This document shows, one piece after another, positions 14,940 to 16,322 of a stretch of 16,322 bases of DNA. The position numbers were made by a program, and so were the translations under genes. Below the pieces are notes generated by a model that saw only the letters and a list, made by a program, of their open reading frames with translations, was not told where the DNA came from and ran no database searches. Every line of letters begins with the position of its first letter. Positions within the stretch are counted from its first letter, which is position 1. This stretch comes from JANOYY01 sp031418035 (GTDB taxonomy: Bacteria; Actinomycetota; Acidimicrobiia; Acidimicrobiales; JANYDT01), in assembly GCA_031418035.1 (NCBI GenBank), contig JANOWU010000066.1:1-16322 (forward strand). Direction: 5' to 3'.

Positions 14940-15275
14940 TTAGGTCCGACGTCGGGCGTTGACCCCGGCGGCGCCGAGCAGGAGCACTACCACGGCGGCG
15001 CCCAGGACGCCCACATCGGCAGACTTCGACGATGACGGGAATCGGAACCGCCGAGACGGTGGCGTCCGAGGGTAAGTGAGCGAAACGTTCGAGGAGGAGA
15101 GCTCGCGCAGCGCCCGTCCGATGGTCCGGTGTTGCGTGAACTCGTCGCGACAGCTTCGACACGTTCGCAAATGTCGACGCAGGCCCAGGTCGGCCACGTT
15201 CTGACGATCAGCGGCAGAGGCCAGCCGAGGGCGATAGCGGCGACACTTGCGCGACCTGCTTCGCCGGAGAGGCAT
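14940..15275 (-). CDS. Zinc-finger (ZAS/HC2-type) anti-sigma factor, tail-anchored
   Basis: The likely role is to hold the adjacent ECF sigma factor inactive until a signal arrives. The 111-residue product carries C11 and H35-X3-C39-X2-C42 (HLRTCRSC). The 24-residue gap from C11 to H35 matches the anti-sigma zinc-finger pattern I know. An arginine-rich linker follows, and a single hydrophobic segment at about 88-105 (VGVLGAAVVVLLLGAAGV) ends in NARRRT. The ATG directly follows the sigma stop codon (TGAATG), indicating translational coupling. It is short, with almost no extracytoplasmic part, so any signal is more likely sensed through the finger or membrane than by a periplasmic domain. The family call rests on motif and context; similarity elsewhere is low. 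Confidence 0.8.
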   Translation of the reverse strand: MPLRRSRSRKCRRYRPRLASAADRQNVADLGLRRHLRTCRSCRDEFTQHRTIGRALRELSSSNVSLTYPRTPPSRRFRFPSSSKSADVGVLGAAVVVLLLGAAGVNARRRT

Positions 15276-15890
15276 TCAGGCGATTTCTTTCGCCGGGGCT
15301 GCACCGGTCTCTACGGCCGCGCTGGGGGTTTCGACGTCGTTCGCGGGCGACGCGCCAAAGAGATGTTCGCGAAGCTTCTGTCGAGCACGATGGAGTCGAA
15401 CCTTCGCTGCCGACTCCGAGATGCCGAGTTGGCGGGCGATGGCGTCGTGGGACTGGTCGTAGATGTCGCGCAGCACGATTACGGAGCGAAGCTTTTCGGG
15501 CAGGCTCTCGAGCGCTACGAGAAGTCGGCTCCGAAGGTCACTGAGTTCAGCCTGGCCGACCGGGTCGTGACCGGACTGGTCGTCGGACACGACGATGCCT
15601 TCGTGCAGTTCTGTCGTCTCGTGACGACGACGCCGGGCGATCAGGTTGTGAGCTGAGTTTGCGGTGATGCGGTACAGCCATGTTGCGATGCTGGAGTCTC
15701 CGCGAAACCCGCGGAGGTAGCGAAATGCTTTGAGATAGGTGTCCTGGGTGACGTCGTTGGCATCCTCGACGTTGCCGACGAGCCGCAGCGCGTGGGAGTA
15801 CGTGTCGTCGTAGGTGGCGCGCACCAGGTCTCCGAACGCGTCGTGGCAGCCCTCGCGGGCTGCCATCACGGTTTCGTTCAGATCGGACAT
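15276..15890 (-). CDS. ECF-type RNA polymerase sigma factor
   Basis: A group 4 (ECF) sigma factor that would direct RNA polymerase to a stress or signal regulon. The 204-residue product has region 2 at about 15-85, including the DANDVTQDTYLKAFRYL segment and the GDSSIATWLYRITANSAHNL promoter-melting helix. Region 4 is at about 123-178 (LESLPEKLRSVIVLRDIYDQ, then the helix-turn-helix IARQLGISESAAKVRLHRAR). An Ala/Pro-rich tail of about 25 residues follows. There is no region 1 or 3. I chose ATG 15890 (MSDLNETVMAAREG), where homology begins; the open frame runs back into rpmG without support. No Shine-Dalgarno precedes it, and a TAGACT hexamer ends 10 nt before the ATG, so the mRNA may be nearly leaderless. 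An anti-sigma gene follows at once. Confidence 0.93.
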   Translation of the reverse strand: MSDLNETVMAAREGCHDAFGDLVRATYDDTYSHALRLVGNVEDANDVTQDTYLKAFRYLRGFRGDSSIATWLYRITANSAHNLIARRRRHETTELHEGIVVSDDQSGHDPVGQAELSDLRSRLLVALESLPEKLRSVIVLRDIYDQSHDAIARQLGISESAAKVRLHRARQKLREHLFGASPANDVETPSAAVETGAAPAKEIA

Positions 15891-15900
15891 AGGAAGGCCA

Positions 15901-15906
15901 AGTCTA
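15901..15906 (-). promoter_or_regulatory. Candidate -10 element of the sigma/anti-sigma pair
   Basis: TAGACT on the minus strand lies 10 nt upstream of the sigma ATG. Transcription would begin about 3-4 nt before the ATG. No -35 consensus of either housekeeping or ECF type is obvious at the right distance. Confidence 0.4.
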
Positions 15907-15947
15907 GGGACGTAGCCGCTGCGCGGGGTGACGAGGCGGACGGACGT

Positions 15948-15967
15948 GGCTCGACGGAGTCGGAGCC
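15948..15967 (-). terminator. Hairpin immediately after the rpmG stop, possible weak terminator
   Basis: On the minus strand GGCTC-C-GAC pairs with GTC-GAGCC (8 pairs, one bulged C, TCC loop), starting at the base after the rpmG stop. The following bases are not T-rich, so it may attenuate or protect the tuf-rpmG mRNA rather than fully terminate it. Confidence 0.4.
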
Positions 15968-16132
15968 TTATCGGGTCTCTTTGTGGGTCGTGTGAACACG
16001 CTCCCACTTGCAGTACTTCTTCATCTCAATACGTTCGCGATCGTTTTGCTTGTTCTTGATCGTGATGTAGTTGCGACGCTTGCACTGTTCGCACGCCAGG
16101 GTGACGTGTACGCGCTTATCGTTCTTAGCCAT
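15968..16132 (-). CDS. rpmG: 50S ribosomal protein L33
   Basis: L33 is a small 50S protein near the E site. The 54-residue product starts MAKNDKRVHVTLACEQCKRR and ends HTTHKETR, a clear L33. The N-terminal zinc-type pair is C14/C17, but the C-terminal pair is incomplete: C41 is present and the position of the fourth cysteine is glutamate (C-K-W-E). L33 proteins with an acidic residue there (for example C-P-W-D) are known to me, so this is a natural variant and not a sequencing artefact by necessity. ATG 16132 has AAGGA 8 nt upstream. It follows tuf after 47 nt. Confidence 0.96.
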   Translation of the reverse strand: MAKNDKRVHVTLACEQCKRRNYITIKNKQNDRERIEMKKYCKWERVHTTHKETR

Positions 16133-16179
16133 GTCCGGTTCCTTACGGTTTCTTACGTGTGTCTGGTGAAGAGAGTTCG

Positions 16180-16322
16180 TTACTTGAGGATCTTGACGAC
16201 GCGGCCGGCGCCCACGGTACGACCACCCTCACGGATAGCAAACTTCAAACCCTCTTCCATCGCAATCGTCTTACCCAACTCCACCTTCACACTAATATTA
16301 TCCCCAGGCATAACCATCTCCG
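16180..16322 (-). CDS. tuf: Elongation factor Tu, C-terminal 46 codons (5' part outside window)
   Basis: EF-Tu delivers aminoacyl-tRNA to the ribosome. The visible part reads EMVMPGDNISVKVELGKTIA, then EGLKFAIREGGRTVGAGRVV, and ends in KILK, the conserved end of domain 3 of EF-Tu. The 5' part lies beyond the window. Codon choice changes sharply within the fragment: about 34 codons end almost only in T or G, and the last 12 before the stop end almost only in C or G. It lies directly upstream of rpmG, an arrangement seen when a tuf copy sits outside the str operon; whether a second tuf follows fusA cannot be seen here. Confidence 0.97.
   Translation of the reverse strand, partial: EMVMPGDNISVKVELGKTIAMEEGLKFAIREGGRTVGAGRVVKILK

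Noticed and set aside
14987..15304. 105-codon minus-strand frame overlapping the sigma end and anti-sigma gene
   Set aside because: It overlaps the zinc-finger frame, lacks the H-X3-C-X2-C motif, and starts inside the sigma gene without a ribosome binding site.
15891..16007. N-terminal extension of the sigma factor from 16007
   Set aside because: It would begin inside rpmG and adds an arginine-rich stretch outside sigma region 2 with no start signal.

Overview
The window is a slice of a bacterial chromosome carrying the core transcription/translation gene block. Almost everything reads on the minus strand. Read in that direction (high to low coordinates) the order is: 3' end of tuf (EF-Tu), rpmG (L33), an ECF-type sigma factor with a zinc-finger anti-sigma factor, tRNA-Trp(CCA), secE, nusG, rplK, rplA, rplJ, rplL, [one plus-strand DUF2853-type gene], rpoB, rpoC, rpsL, rpsG, and the first 420 codons of fusA. 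The fairly high GC content (about 60% by eye), several GTG starts, the acidic N-terminal extension of NusG and the style of RpoB/RpoC point to an actinobacterium. Class Acidimicrobiia is my best guess, by inference only; no 16S sequence is present.

Layout. (1) 1-2181: rpsL-rpsG-fusA, the str operon, with short spacers and good ribosome binding sites. (2) 2182-2596: a gene-free spacer holding the rpoC terminator, two tandem ~57-bp repeat units, a diverged inverted third copy, and a weak promoter candidate for rpsL. (3) 2597-10336: rpoB-rpoC. (4) 10337-11123: a divergent control region and a small plus-strand gene of the DUF2853 family, followed by a strong terminator hairpin. This island separates rplJL from rpoBC, which in many bacteria are co-transcribed. 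(5) 11124-13577: rplK-rplA-rplJ-rplL, with an L10-type leader and a terminator-like attenuator immediately before the rplJ ribosome binding site. (6) 13666-14787: tRNA-Trp-secE-nusG. (7) 14940-15890: the sigma/anti-sigma cassette. (8) 15968-16322: rpmG and the tuf end.

How it fits together: the genes encode the RNA polymerase beta and beta' subunits, the elongation factor NusG, the SecE translocon subunit, both stalk proteins and the L1/L11 proteins of the 50S subunit, the decoding-centre protein S12 with S7, and the elongation factors EF-G and EF-Tu. Most of the window is ordinary housekeeping sequence. I do not see a defence system, prophage or other large novel system. The points worth a second look are the two small insertions into otherwise conserved operons (DUF2853 between rplL and rpoB; sigma/anti-sigma between rpmG and trnW), the dyad-centred divergent promoter region, the attenuator before rplJ, the repeats between rpoC and rpsL, and an abrupt codon-usage change inside tuf.
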